The position numbers and the translations under genes are program-made. This document shows positions 40,501 through 53,003 of a stretch of DNA of 64,000 bases, piece after piece (within the stretch, counting starts at the first letter, position 1; the number at the start of each line of letters is the position of its first letter). Source of the DNA: Branchiostoma lanceolatum (lineage: Eukaryota > Chordata > Leptocardii > Amphioxiformes > Branchiostomatidae); NCBI RefSeq assembly GCF_035083965.1, contig NC_089736.1, positions 7,133,501 through 7,197,500 of the forward strand, read 5' to 3'. A model generated the notes under the pieces. That model was not told the DNA's origin. It saw nothing but the letters and a program-made list of their open reading frames with translations, and ran no database searches.

Positions 40501-41100
40501 ACACACACACATACACCCGCCCTTCGTGTCAACCCCCTGACTGCAAAAAGATTCATTCCCAGATACTCGAGTTTGTAGGACTGCGGCGCTTGATTAGGTT
40601 ACCCACATGGAGCTGGCAATGCGCTAATGACATAATTAACTTTAATCTCCTTACGTATATCATATAACCAGGGACATTACATTCACTCCAACGTCCTTGA
40701 TGTAACAGAATACCAAGTGTCCGTCAAAAACATCTGCTTGAAACATGATTCAAGACTAAATAGGTTATGCTACATCGGCGGTTCGGATGTCACAGTACAC
40801 GCGCCACGTCGCTTGAGCTTATTGAAATATTGGACAATTTGGGAGTCACATTGAGTTAGTCATGGATCAGCGATTACGCTAACTCAACTAGCGCCCCTGG
40901 CGCCTCACACTTTACTGCAGGGAAGGGTTCCAAAGCCTGCCCCGGCAACGAGAGCTCAACTTTAATATAGAACATACAAGCACAAATAGACTTAAACAAG
41001 GGATGTTAAACTTTACCACCTGGTCGACCAAACGCTCGACGTGGCAGTGGTGTTTGTAGAGGTACCACACTCTCACACCCCCCTCCCCATAACTAGTAGT
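38600..41100. other. DPP4 upstream region, no other gene supported
   Basis: The first 200 bp or so upstream of the DPP4 ATG should hold its 5' UTR and promoter; no TATA box is obvious. A 122-codon open frame at 39295-39663 (+) overlaps another on the opposite strand and shows no domain or splice context. A piece of the ttggtcgaac-type repeat lies near 39210. Confidence 0.4.
40200..40512 (+). repeat. paired (TG)n and (CA)n microsatellites
   Basis: A (TG)-rich tract at about 40200-40305 and a nearly pure (CA) tract of about 90 bp at 40425-40512 are separated by about 115 bp. They are complementary and so could fold back. No gene is here; the open frames are repeat artefacts. Confidence 0.95.
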
Positions 41101-41115
41101 AGGACAGGTCCCTAC

Positions 41116-41184
41116 CGGAGTGCTGGAGGGTGGGCCAAGAAAACTTTCCTGCTCCTCGGGATAGACACTCGCTTCTTGGGTCAT
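41116..41184 (-). CDS. possible alternative first exon of the DPP4-like gene
   Basis: An open frame on the minus strand (ATG at 41184, another in-frame ATG upstream at 41208) reads MTQEASVYPEEQESFLGPPS then STP and ends at a donor CCG|gtaggg in phase 0. That is the phase with which DPP4 exon 2 (Ala-Lys-Leu..., the membrane anchor) begins. Vertebrate DPP6/DPP10 genes use alternative first exons that change the cytoplasmic tail, so this would fit as a second promoter 2.6 kb upstream. It rests only on phase, donor and composition, and the frame continues as an ORF into the would-be intron. Confidence 0.25.
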
Positions 41185-41987
41185 CCTTGAGAAGTACATG
41201 GATCTCAATACTTTCCTTTAATACATCAGACTGTCTACTAATAGTTCGGAACGACTAGGCAACGTCAGCTCTAACCCGGAAGTTGTCCTGGCACCCCGTC
41301 CCCACTGCAACTCATGACCCTATCCCGAGGTCACAGTATCAAATTTCACGGCTCAAAATACAATTGCCCCGTGGCCAGGGGAAAACTTGGCCGCCTTTTG
41401 TTAGACAACTAGCAACTAGGCTCTAGCAACAACAGAGAGTCACCCGTACCTAGTCGTTACGTTAACAACGGGGCTGAAGTAAAGTCTATTAAAGGCTAAA
41501 AAGACACTGGGAGTTATCAAACGTACATGTAATTTGTGGGCATGTTCATCATTCGCATGTGTGGGCGAGGGGCGTTTTTATAAAATACACACATAATTCT
41601 ATAAGTCTCTTGAAAAATGTCCTTTACAGCGAAACTAATAAAGTGAGATAAACGAACATTGGAGAGCTTTGTAAACTTGGATGTTTTGATATTTGAAACA
41701 ACGTTTACTTAATATCACCAGTTTATCCCTACAGTCATGTGTAATCAAGGAAAGTGAAGTTCTACGTTACGTTTTAGACATATTACATTATGACATGACA
41801 GACGTTGATAACATTTTGAAGTATGTTTTGTATTTTCTTTGTCCGGTTCCTTAACTGTGCGGAGCTTATTTGAGAAATATTTCTTGAAGTGAAGAGCGAC
41901 TACCTAATGCAATTTGTTTGGACCAAATAAACTGTCGTCAACATACTAGCACCGTACAGGCTTTCTTTTATGTCTGCATCCACCACC

Positions 41988-42160
41988 TAGCCTCCGACGC
42001 AAACTCCTCCCGGCTGTTTTCTTTTGCAAATTACTGTATTTATACTATTACATTTTTTTTTCTTATTGCTGGCCGGGAATAAGAAAAAAAAAATTAATAG
42101 TATTATAAAAACTGTAACTTGAAAAAGAAAACAGCCGGGAGGAGTCTGCGTCGGAGGCTA
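41988..42160. mobile_element. hairpin MITE with about 38-bp inverted repeats
   Basis: The arms tagcctccgacgca...actcc and 'cctcccggctgttttctttt' at 41988-42035 are mirrored at 42122-42160. A second inner pair (aaaaaaaaa/ttttttttt with ctattac and gtaatag relatives) surrounds a small loop near 42075. It is non-coding. Confidence 0.8.
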
Positions 42161-42164
42161 CCAC

Positions 42165-45100
42165 CACCCACCACCCCATAGCTTTTGAGGCCTAAATGTA
42201 CCTGTGTAATGTACAGCCTCACAACTTTCTCCACAAAAAAAGAGAAAAACTCACATGTTTGTCATCGTCTCTTTGCGGTTAACACATTCAAGAGGAAACC
42301 CAACATATGCCATGGTCGTCAACATTGGCTCACTTCATGTTGAATTGAATGCCATCTTGGGGATCAGTCGACCAACCAGATCAAAAGTTTAAAAGAGTGG
42401 ACATTTCAAGGACACTTGGGCCGTGCTCCTAATTGATTTTATTACACTTGCCGCTTGTTTTTCACCCTCTTCTCCGTGCTTGAATAGAAAAACTACTAGG
42501 TGGTACGTCCACAAACGTGTTATCTTGGTCATTAAGCAGCAAGGAGGTATGTCTCGCGTACTGTTAGCCCTCTGTCTGAGAGTGTACATGGACGCAATAA
42601 TACTCAAGGGGTTCTGAGTGGTTTGTTTTTATTCTTTGATGCAAGGTTGAAACGCTTTGGCTGAAATGGAGTGTGATAACAATGGACTGGTTGGGTGATC
42701 CATACACATCAAGGTCCAAATGACAGTTGGAATCGCAGCGTCTCTGAACGAAAGCTTGCCCGAAAACTTGACGATCTTCCTCTTTGCATCTGCTTGGAGG
42801 ATGATCTACTTGTAATCAGGTCGCAGCCGCTAGGTGGCCACACTGGTTGGTTACGAATAGGTCTGCTGCACAGACAGACATTTGTTAATTACCCCCGTAA
42901 AAGTGGCAGTGGAAGTGGTGCAGTAGAATAATTGGAGAATTGGAAGTATGGTTTGGCTCGGGTGCATGTAGTTGAGACTGACTGAGAGTCAGAATGCTAG
43001 GAGCCAGGAGCTACATCGACATAGTAATGTCAGGTCGTTAGGGGTTGTCACAATGATGTTCAGCCAACTGTATCAGATTCTTGTTATCTCCATGAAAAAT
43101 GGAGATATAGTTGTGGGTGTGTCTGTTTGTCTGTCTGTTTGTGTTTCCGCACCACTCCAGTCAGCATAACTCAAGAGCCTCTTGGTTCATATAGCGTTGT
43201 AGTGAAGGGGTTGTGCTTAGTCTTGACAAAGTGTGGAAGGAGTCCATACTGTGTAGAATGATTGCTAGATTCCTTGGTTGTTCCCGAAATGAGAAGTTGT
43301 ACTTTTTTCTATTGAAGCTTTACTATAAAGAAAATAAGTTTGTTTGAATAACTACCGTAATATAGATTGACTGGGCTGGTTTTTTACTCTTATTGCAGCT
43401 TAGACCTATAGCTACATGTACTGATTGTACTCTTATCTTCTTCACTCTTACAACACCTGTATATTATCGAAGTCGAAGCACAATCCATAATAGAAACGCC
43501 CACTCGCTCTCAATACAAGCACATCATATCTGCATCCTATTAACACTAGATCTAACATCAATAGACTTTATGGTGGCTGCACCGCCGAAGTGTTATATGG
43601 TTTGCACACACTGATGTTTGTTAGTATACAGTGATGTACAGTATGTACATATAAAGTCACGCAAAGTTGACTTTTCCATTGCAATTATAACGCTTTCTGA
43701 CCGGCCAGGGCCGACTTTTCTGGCAGTGGACTGTGCGCCACAACTTACTTGGAAAAACTGTGACATTCGAGTAACCTTCCCATCTGCTGTGACTTAAGTG
43801 TTAACAGTCATGTTTATCTTCATGACCTTGGCATCTGTGAAGAGGTCATACTCATAGCCAATAAATCAAAGGCCAAAACAAACTACGTCGACAATCAGTC
43901 AATCAGTCGGAAGAGGTGGTGAGACATGGGAACCTTAGTGACCGGTACACGACGACCAAGAGACTACCGAGAAAGTTGATAAGACTTAAAGTTAACAGTT
44001 TTAAAGGGGTAAAGATGTAAGCTACATATCCGGTATAACCACCCTTGGTCTAACACGACTTCGCATACACGCGTCGTGCCAGCAGCTGGTTATATCAAGT
44101 TACACCCAACGACCTGCTACAACTAACCTTTGCACATTTATCTTCAAGCCTTGTTTATAGCTGTCCAGTTAGGATACCCTAGGCCCTACCAGTCAACTTT
44201 TGTGCAACGAGTTCTACTCTGTGGTAGTTGTATGTAAGATGGTAGTCAACAAAGAAACAGGTACATTGTTTAAGTGGGTAAAACATTTCGGGCGAACTAA
44301 TGGACTGACCAGCACCCGAACCACCACTGGACATTCCGCCAATTTCGGGAACCATCAAAGCTATAGAGGTCAGGAAAGCCATCTTGTCCATGAAGGATAG
44401 GAACTGGGGCAGCAAGACACACGACCAAGAGCTGTCAAAAGTTAAAGTAAACTGACACAAGCGCGGCTGCACAACCTATCCATCTAGGACGTCCAGGACT
44501 ACATGGTACATATATGTAGGTCAGACAGGGCTGAATTCTTCACGTTTGAGAGATGGTGAGATATAGGAATAGACATATAGGCCTTGTTTTGGGTCCAACT
44601 ATCAATTCAAGATGACAAATCACCAGGGTACATTTTCGATGGCTCGAACTCTGTTTGGCGTCCATGCCGATGCGTAGTTTTAAGACTTGGTGGAGTAACT
44701 GTGCGTTCTCTCAGTCTGGGTGCTTTTTGTTCATCTTTTCACCTTGCCCTTCTCATAGAAAGAGAATTTTCTATGAAAGATATTATTAATAGGCCGTTTA
44801 GTTGGGGAAAACATATCGCATGGCGGCAGCATGCACAGACACACGCGTCCGCCCTGTGAGTTATCTGGAGTCTGGGAGGAAAATCCGACTGATAACCAGC
44901 TACATATGTGCCGGCACGGGCAGTCCGATAACGCACATGTCATTCGGGAATTATAGCTACCGGGTTACGTGAAGGGACGGAGAAGTAATGATGGCGGGGA
45001 AGCAGGTGCGGGGACGAACCGTTAACTAGATAACTTGAAGTTAATAGGGGTGTTTCGGTAAAACAGACAAGGATCCAATGCATATGGCCATCTTCATTCC

Positions 45101-45350
45101 TCAACTTTTCGATCTGTTGCAAATCAAGTATTATACGGAATAGCAGAACAAGGTAGAGCAGCAGCAACAAAAGGGGAAATTATGAAATGATTCACTTCTC
45201 TACAGTAAACATGATGATTTCCTTCTTACCGTAGTACCAGATAGAGCAAGCTAACCGTTGGTGACATTTAATGAGAAGTAGCATTACATTCACCTGAAGT
45301 ACGAAAATAGTACAGCCAGTAGGTACCACGATGAGGCTGTTGTAGTGCCC
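42165..45350. other. no gene seen; repeat-like fragments
   Basis: There are only short frames. Around 43080-43260, 'atctccatgaaaaatggaga' followed by 'gtgtgtctgtttgtctgtctg' resembles a dispersed sequence also hinted at near 36850-36900. The frame at 44179-44472 (-) includes a hydrophobic run but has no splice partners that I can support. Confidence 0.4.
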
Positions 45351-45354
45351 TTTT

Positions 45355-45532
45355 AACGTGCTCAATGCACCTCCTCGATCACGGACCCCCATTTTACGTC
45401 CCTTCCCGAAAGACGAATGCAGCTCCAACCAGGATTTCCTTTCCCAGATTCGAACCGAGGTCTCCAAGTTACCAACTAATTGGAACCAGGAGCTCAATTG
45501 TGAGGCTGCTACCAGTTGAGCTACAGGGTCAT
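45355..45532 (-). mobile_element. tRNA-derived SINE, copy 1
   Basis: On the minus strand it starts with a tRNA-like head carrying an A box (TAGCTCAACTGGTAG near 45522-45508) and a B box (GGTTCGAATC near 45456-45447). A non-tRNA body follows, ending near 'gagcacgttaaaag'. The same head and body recur at 59738-59920. RNA polymerase III internal promoters of this kind define tRNA-SINEs. It is not a functional tRNA gene, since the variable arm and acceptor do not pair. Confidence 0.8.
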
Positions 45533-45534
45533 TA

Positions 45535-48365
45535 CTTGGTGTAAGTGGGGAAGACAACGCGGAAAGGTGGTTGTCGCCTGTTTTTAATCCCATACATTAA
45601 GCATTGAATCAATGGTAAATTCTAATAAACAAATGAACCACTCGCAACTTCATGCGTGCAGGTACTGTACTATGAAATATGGCATCGGCTATCTAAGACC
45701 GCTTTACTCTCTGATAAACATTTCCAATCTATCAACGGCTGAGATAATGTTATCATAGATGATGACGTGACGGTACTAACTAGGTATAAACTATGTAAAC
45801 GCCCGGACAACGCCCAGTTCTGGACCCAACCAAAACATTCTTAACCCACCAATCCGTAACTTCTTTGAACCGGACCCGGATGTAAGCATGTTCTTAATTG
45901 TAAACATCACACAACAGCCAAACGGACAACTTTGCACCCTTTCAAGTTTGTTTGTTAAATCGTATGACGTCAAGTTCACGTCCGGTGAAGCTTTGTGAAG
46001 ATCCAACGCTCTAAACTACGTTCACAACTGGCCTTATTCTGTCGTTCACATTGTGCAAGCGTGGCAGATTTGCATCGACCAATGTTAACACTGACAAAAA
46101 AAGGAGAGCCTTCAGAAATTCCATGTGAAAAGCCCCGTAAACAACACCCAGAGAAATTAGTGTCTCGGCACTTGATAATGATTCTTTCACTTAAACATCA
46201 GCGCGCACACTTTGAGTTTGACAGTGAATCTATCGACATATTCAGACTACTACGTTTAGGTAGCCCCTGCTGTCAGGAAGAATTAGGACTCCCTACGGCG
46301 AAAGAAGGCAGACCCTTCTTGCGTTATCAGAACATTTTTATTTGAGTTTTTACAGGCAGAAAACAAGACAGCCATGGGCGTATGAAACCTGTCAGTTATT
46401 GTGCTAACCGTTAGATTTCAAATGACGATTAACTATTCAGTGGTTACAGCAACAGCTGAACGCCATACATGTTGAACTTGGCAGTTCCTAGGACATACTT
46501 TAAAGCCAAGCGTCCTATTAGAATCTCTTGACCGATGACGGCAGGTGTAGAGTCACCGCAACTCAAGGAAGAAATATTAAAGCACTTTGTCACGGGAGCG
46601 ACGTTTATGTAGGTTTGCAGCGCTCCCGGTTTAAACATTAACGGTAGAGCCCTAATGGTTGGAGCTAATCTCGCAGGGCGGTAGAGTTCCATAGAAAAGG
46701 CATGGGTCAAGTTATCTCTGATCTATTCATGACGCGGGGTTAATGTGGAGCTTCAGATCGTTTCTCTCACACAACCGGCCGCAGGCACGAATTCAATTTT
46801 ATAACCTGACCCCGGGCACACTGGTGATTTCTATCTCCTGATTTACTCCGAGTCTGAAGACGAAGGGCGACTGCCCTACTCTGTGCTACGGTGCCGGTCT
46901 AACATCACTCCCAGCACATATAAAGAAGTCGTTTTCAAGCATCGAATGGATAATGATTCTATAACGCGAAAACGTGTTTCCCACATGGAATGTATGGCCC
47001 TTGTATCGCACATAAATGATACGGAAACACGAACCTTTGCCAGGTCGTGTGTTACACGCACACTGGTCGTAAATCTGACTTACCATGTCGCACAACCTTG
47101 TCGTCAGAGATCGTCTCCTGAAGACTTATAGGAACAGAATGTCACAAGTCGGCTGGAGACCGCTCTTGATGTACAAACCGAACGGTTTGCCGTGTGTGCC
47201 CGCCTTTCGTACGAGTCAATACACTTCGGTACTACAGCCCTTCGGTATAACCAAGGGGCGTAGCTCTAATGGGAAAGGGTGTGCATGAGGTTTCTAGGAA
47301 CACCTTGCGAAAAAAGACTTTGAACGTATCGTATATTGAGTATGACAAGTTGAGAGGATAACATTATCAGCTCACGATCTGTTACGGAAATTCCCAAGAA
47401 ATGCCAAGAAAACATGAATACCATATAGCCAAAAAAATGTAATTCCCAACTGTATATAAGGGGTGCACTGAATTCCAAGAGCTGGTAACTCGAATATGCA
47501 TAGAAGCACTGATATATTCTATGTACTAAGTGTGTCCTGGTCGTGACTGCACACAGTCCAGTGCCATCATCAGCATGCAAATCAGGTAATATCGCATCTT
47601 AGTTTAAATCCATCCTATGTACCGCTATATAGCCACCATGCAAATGCATTTCATGCCTCCTGTAGCTAAAGAAAATGCCATTGTTTTCTGCATAACAAAT
47701 CTTACCCACCAAGACATCCATATTTTTCCAACATTACATATTGTACAAATGTATTTTGTATCTACAATAGGTAAGAATACGATTCCCTGTTTCGAATGTT
47801 GTACTCGAATGTTGAGCTTGTATAGTCTATGACAGGTGTTTTTCAATAAAAAGATGCATCCAATATATTCTGTGTTATTCGGTCTACTCCGTATAAAACA
47901 GAGCTTACTGTCACTATACTGCTGTGCTAACTAAATACTAGTATGAAAGAAAACAAATTGGATATAGGAACATTTGGCTAAATTAAGAGGCATCCTTGGA
48001 CTGACATACAGCAACATGTGTTACTTCGCCTACCCCTTTCACACCCCCACCCAAACGGCACAGCTGTCAAAACTGACAAAACTTTGCCAGTTGTTTGAAA
48101 GGGTCCGAGGGTCACATAGCAGGCTACGGAGGCCGAGGCTCTTTTGGGTCCCCCATCGCGAGTGTCAGTCTTAGTGAGTGACACGTCGGGAATCACGTGG
48201 TGTTGTGATATGTGATCGTGCCGCGTCGCTTCCTTGCAATATAAATCTCAGATGTTCGGCGCGAACTAAGAGGTTCCATGTGTATCTGTTTACCGTAGCC
48301 CTTTGCGTTTCTTGTCCGCCAGGTGGGTTTGGGTTCGGTATAATCATTAACAAACTTGGAGTGTT
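45535..48365. other. no gene seen
   Basis: Open frames such as 45995-46345 (+, 116 codons) and 47266-47580 (-) show no recognisable domain, and no chain of phased exons could be built through the region. Confidence 0.4.
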
Positions 48366-48456
48366 TTCTGGGTCCAGGGACCATTCAGGTCTGTGTGCAT
48401 TGTAGGCGGGGAAAGAACATACAGAGTGTAGGCATATATGAAAAGATATTCAGAAC
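48366..48456 (+). repeat. left copy of a local duplication split by the Tc1 element
   Basis: The sequence from 'tctgggtccagggaccattc' to 'gaaaagatattcag' is repeated at 49780-49862 ('gttctgggaccatacaggtt' to 'gaaaaggtattcgg'). The copy resumes after the transposon at 49729 (tgtgtacgtttgctataca) and matches 49870 (tgtgtacgtttgccataca). Confidence 0.8.
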
Positions 48457-48458
48457 TA

Positions 48459-49724
48459 AACTACGCACAAAAAGTTCGGAAACTTAAATTTGGTTGATCA
48501 TATCTCCGTTGTTTTTTTACCGATTTTGATGCATTATATATCATTATAAAGCTTGTGTGATTCCCTGTTCTATGATACCAAACTTATTGTGATTGAAAAC
48601 CCACGGAACAAGTACCAGGACTAATAACGTGAGTGGGTCACGGAGAAAAAGTGCCCAAAATTCCCTGTTGGTGTCATGCGCGCGCTGTGACATCCTATCG
48701 GTTTGGGCGCGGATGATGATTCAATAGACTGTTTGCTCAGGTTCTAAGGTTATTTTTAGAACACAGACCATCCAAGGTTATTTCTAGCACACAGAACATC
48801 CAATGTTATTTTTAGCACATCGAAGATCCAATCGTTTACACCACATAAACACCTGCGTCCTGCAACGGTATCGTCATCAACAGGTGTTATTTTTTGTTAT
48901 TGTTTCACAACAAACATTGGGGTATGGGGAGGCATAACCTCCAGGGGAAAGACAAGACTTGTACCATGAACCCTCAATGCAGAAAGATATCGTGACGCAA
49001 TACTTGATCCGGTGGCCATCCCATTCCTCCATAACATGGGGCCGAATTCCTTGCTGCAAGATGATAACGCCCGCCCACACCGGGCAGGGATCATCGCCGA
49101 CCATCTCCAGCATGCAGGTGTAGAGAGGATGGAGCCCGGACCTGAACCCCATCGAACATCTATGGGATCAGCTTGGGCGAGCTGTCCGTGCAAGAGTGAC
49201 CGAGAGAACAACGCTGGCTGACCTAGGACGACTGCTGGTGGAGGAATGGGACGCTATCCCACAGCATCGCATTGCGCGACTGGTGACGAGTATGAGGAGG
49301 AGGTGCCGTGCTGTAGTGACAGCGCGTGGCTTGATCACCCGTTACTAAGACTCCTAGCTAACCCATTACTAAGACACAGATTGTTGGTTTTGATAAAGAA
49401 TAAACTTAGCTTTCATGAATGTGTCTTGTTTATTCTTGTTGATTTTTCACAATACCCTCGTACAGAAGTCAATATCAACAGAAGAATATGTACGGAATAG
49501 CATGTTTGACTATAGTAAGGTAATCTGGGCACTTTATTTCTTCGACCCACTGACTTTGGCAGGCCTGATGCTCGTTTCATGAACTTGCAATCACAATAAG
49601 TTTGGTATCATGGGAAAGGAAATCAAATAAGCTTTTAAATGATGTGTAATACATTGAAATCAGTAAAAAAATAACCGAAATATGATCGACCAAAGTTAAG
49701 TTTCCGAACTTTTTGTGCGTAGTT
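48459..49724 (+). mobile_element. Tc1/mariner-family transposon, internally deleted
   Basis: The terminal inverted repeats of about 60 bp start AACTACGCACAAAAAGTTCG at both ends, flanked by TA at 48457-48458 and 49725-49726. The length of 1266 bp is shorter than the usual 1.6 kb or so. The right half carries the 3' part of a transposase; the left half shows no N-terminal HTH coding. It inserted into one copy of a local duplication, and the other copy shows the empty site. Confidence 0.9.
48980..49345 (+). pseudogene. degenerate Tc1-type transposase, C-terminal part
   Basis: The frame containing LLQDDNARPHRAGIIADHLQ holds the second catalytic Asp region of the DDE/D domain. A frameshift then follows near 49135, after which another frame gives NPIEHLWDQLGRAVRARVTE and IARLVTSMRRRCRAVVTARG, the usual C-terminus with its third acidic residue. 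The N-terminal DNA-binding domain and first Asp are missing. It cannot encode an active transposase. Confidence 0.88.
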
Positions 49725-49774
49725 TATATGTGTACGTTTGCTATACAAATTTTACTTGAAGAGTTTACTAGTTA

Positions 49775-49890
49775 ACGTTCTGGGACCATACAGGTTTGTG
49801 TATATTGAAGGCGGGGAAAGGGCATACTATAAGTGTAGGTATATATGAAAAGGTATTCGGAAGTACCTGTGTACGTTTGCCATACACATA
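49775..49890 (+). repeat. right (uninterrupted) copy of the local duplication
   Basis: Homologous to 48366-48456 plus 49729-49750 but without the Tc1 insertion, so it records the pre-insertion sequence (gtattcggaagtacctgtgt where the other copy has the element). Confidence 0.8.
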
Positions 49891-51109
49891 TCGGATGATC
49901 CGTAACAATTGTGCTGACAGAGATCTTTTTGTGGTATGTGGAGAACCAGCTTGATGAAATGTTTGAGAAAAATGGTCGAGTCAGATCATGCAGCGCTGCA
50001 ATTCACTTCAAGTCCCAGTCCTGTGATCTTTATTGACACAACAAAAGTACAGCGACTTTTGTGAAGGTCTTCTACAACTGTACATGCAAACACACGAGTA
50101 TACAAAGGGATTAACCTACATACAAGTATATAGATAATCCAACATGTTTTTGCTTTGACGTTTCGAGCAACACACATGCACAAAACTTGAACAGAAAAAA
50201 ATATCTATAATGTTATAGTGATACTGTCCGGTTTGGCAAAGGCAAATTTTAATGAATAAGTTGATTGGATTTGTAGAATATCATACGTAAGAGCAAGATC
50301 ATCAGAGTGACTGGATACACAAATCATACTTAACACAGCAGTATTTTGTCGTCTCCTGACTTAAATCTAAAACTTTATGGTATCTGGTTTACGTAGTGAG
50401 ATGCTCTCTCGCGACTGTTTATGTAACTGCAGCTGCCAAATGTAGCCGCCGCTGTGGACTTATTCAAAGAACACGAAAACCATACTACCTCACAGAGATA
50501 CAACATTACTAAACCCCTAACGTGCCAAACTTAAATCCAGTCTGCACATCAGAAACCAGACTGTTTTGTCTGCTATGACTATTGTGTCGTCTAGTCTAAT
50601 ATTTGCTTTATTTGTAACATAACAAAAAATACTATACATGGTGTTATTACCATAAGCAACGTCTCCTTACCAATGTAATTCTTCATAAATAATTTAGTGA
50701 CAGATTTCATGTTCTTTTCATGAACATAGAAACATCATACGCATGATGAAAAGTTACACACAATGGCAAGGCAATAGGCACGACAACAAGTAATACGCTG
50801 AGAGGAAGCTTGTCCGACCGAAGTATTGCTGCCATAAACTATAAAGGAACACTTTTTGAAGCACGCGACAGATTTAAGGATCAAGGATATCGTCAAACGC
50901 AGTTGTTAGATCTCGAGGACAATTTAGTCGAAAGTCTACTGCGTAAGCTGAATATGTTACAATGCGCTGCTAGATCTACATCATGACGGTGTAACAGTAA
51001 CACACAGACATTGAATGTCGTTCATTCTCGTAGATACGTTCTCGAAGTGAAAATTTCGAAGTGTCTATATCAGAGCCGTCATATCACAAGACAGCTCAAA
51101 CCGCCGAAC
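49891..51109. other. upstream region of the DED gene
   Basis: No coding exon is seen. The frame of the DED gene is open back to about 51011 without another ATG, so the 5' UTR extends at least that far. There is no obvious TATA box. Confidence 0.4.
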
Positions 51110-53003
51110 ATGTCGGATCAATTCGGGGACAAGAAACCCCAGGACAACGTTTCTGATTTGGGACGAGATTTCCAAACAGTTCTGAGGAGAATCTGTGACC
51201 ATTTGGCTCCTCAAGACACCCGGCAGTTGAAGACGCTTCTCAAGGAAGGTGATTGGCATTTTCAAGTAACATTCTGTGTGATAAAAAAGGAACTATCATA
51301 TACGGCTAATATACGTCGATTAATAGTTTTTCTTAGTTAAATGCCTGTTGGACTACAAAGGTAGCGCGGATACTGCCTAAAAAGTATAACTGTTTACAAA
51401 TTTTTCCAGTTTCTTGAGTAACCGTTATCTGCTTGTATAGTTGGGTAACCATTGTTCTTGTGTCGCTGACAGTATTTGTTGTTGTGTATCTCACTTGCAT
51501 TGGTAGCTTTGTGGTCGCTGTTTTTCTCTAACGCACCCGGTTTTCAAACCCTATATATACAACACCGCAAGTGAAATTATGCACAACCTTTCATCTGTAT
51601 TTATGAATGTTTTTTCTGTTCTCCAAAAGGAGTTTGATTGTTACAAAGAGTTACGTTTTTCATTCCTCTAGTTCTAAATGTTTGCCATAAATCATTTCAC
51701 TCTAGATCCAATCATTTCAAGATGGTTCCCTGGTGACTTCAGCCTGAAATCGCCCTTAGAGCTCGTCCTCAAACTCCAGATGAACCGAATCATCACCGCC
51801 GACAATCCCCTCTTGCTGACGTCACTGCTTTGGCGCCTGCGCAGAGACGACCTTACCAAATTGCTTTTACAACACGCTGAGACACTCTCGGATCAGATTC
51901 ACTGCGCCATGCCGTCTGAAAAGCCAGCTAAGGGTTTCCGTCAACTGGCGCTGATTCTTCGAGCAAGCATGAAGGACATCAACAGATCGACGATGGAAGC
52001 TTTCCGTAGCCACCTGGCGAGAGCTGTTGGCATTCCACCTGAATACGCTTTTCTAGATGGTATTCATCCTGACTTGGATGACAGAACTATCATGACGATT
52101 CAGATCCCGGCTTCGTGTATGGAGCGCGCTGCTTTCGTGCTTAGAAATGACGCGGTTCGCCGAGAGTTGATGACCAATGGCGTCGAGGCCATCAGGCTTT
52201 CCAGAGAAGATGAGATTCGTCTTACAGTTGAAACTAAAGATGAGGAGCCGTCTACTGCTGAAAACCTTACAGTGCTGGCTAGCAATAAATGCTGCGCAGA
52301 TGTGAGGAAAGAGCTGATCCTTCAGCTTGAGGCAACAGGTGGGTTGCGCCAGGAGGTTGAAAGGCTTCGCTTGGAAAATTCGAGGTTGCAAAACTACCAC
52401 GACGCGAGCCTTGGACGGGAATCAAACCTGAGAAAGATGCTCCAGGACAGACTTACAAAATCTGAGGAGGATGCAGAAGCGATGAAAATGCTTACCAAAA
52501 AGGTGGAGGACAGTCTGAAGAAGAAAGAGTGCCTGGAATCAGAAATTGCTGACTTAAGGAAGCTGGTTACCAAAACCACCCATATTGATCTGTCAACACC
52601 ACTTAAGAACGCGTTCGGAGGAGTTGGTAGCTCCGGTATTCATACGCAAAGTGCAATAGGTAAGCTGTGAACTGTTAACTGGGATTAGGGTTAAGTGTTA
52701 CAATGTCTTGCTGGAGACAAATAGATCTGTTTGGTTTGGGTTACCCTTTTCTTTTTCAATAGAGTCTGGTCTCAGGATACAGTCGAAACTTATCCGAGCA
52801 ACAGCAATCATGTTCTGATGCAAGCTGTCTATATGTTGTGTTCCTTTATTGTAGCAAGTCATGATACATCATTTATAACATTTGTAAATTCTTCTTCAGG
52901 AAAAGATGGAGAGACAAAAACAAAGCCACGTGCACAGTCACAAGCAAAGGCCAACCAGAGCCGAGTGTCACAACCGAGCGGACGACATAACACTTCATTG
53001 TAG
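51110..53003 (+). CDS. death-effector-domain plus coiled-coil protein
   Basis: The exons 51110-51248, 51706-52659 and 52900-53003 join in phase to 398 aa. ATG 51110 (MSDQFGD...) is the first ATG in an upstream-open frame. Residues about 19-101 match a death effector domain: F-x-x-V-L-x-x-I-C-x-x-L in helix 1, LKTLLKE, SPLELVLKLQ, NPLLLTSLLWRL, and the hallmark RRDDL at 92-96. The first intron (phase 1) falls inside the domain. Residues about 123-222 form an unidentified globular segment (FLDGIHPD..., ...TNGVEAIRL). Residues about 245-334 are a strong heptad-rich coiled coil (LRQEVERLRLENSRLQ). The C-terminus is polar and Gln/Ser-rich. There is no caspase or second DED, so it is probably a scaffold or regulator of DED signalling (FADD/caspase-8 type), which amphioxus is known to have in expanded numbers. 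The family call is firm; the precise role is unknown. Confidence 0.85.

Noticed and set aside
40144-40667. Cys/Val and His/Thr repeat frames on both strands
   Set aside because: They are artefacts of (TG)n and (CA)n microsatellites.
45437-45532. Possible tRNA gene
   Set aside because: A and B boxes are present, but the cloverleaf cannot be completed, and a second copy with a shared non-tRNA body shows it is a SINE.
45995-46345. 116-codon plus-strand frame
   Set aside because: It has no recognisable family, no intron context and background-like composition.
48877-49211. Minus-strand proteins of 91-104 codons
   Set aside because: They are antisense shadows of the decayed Tc1 transposase.
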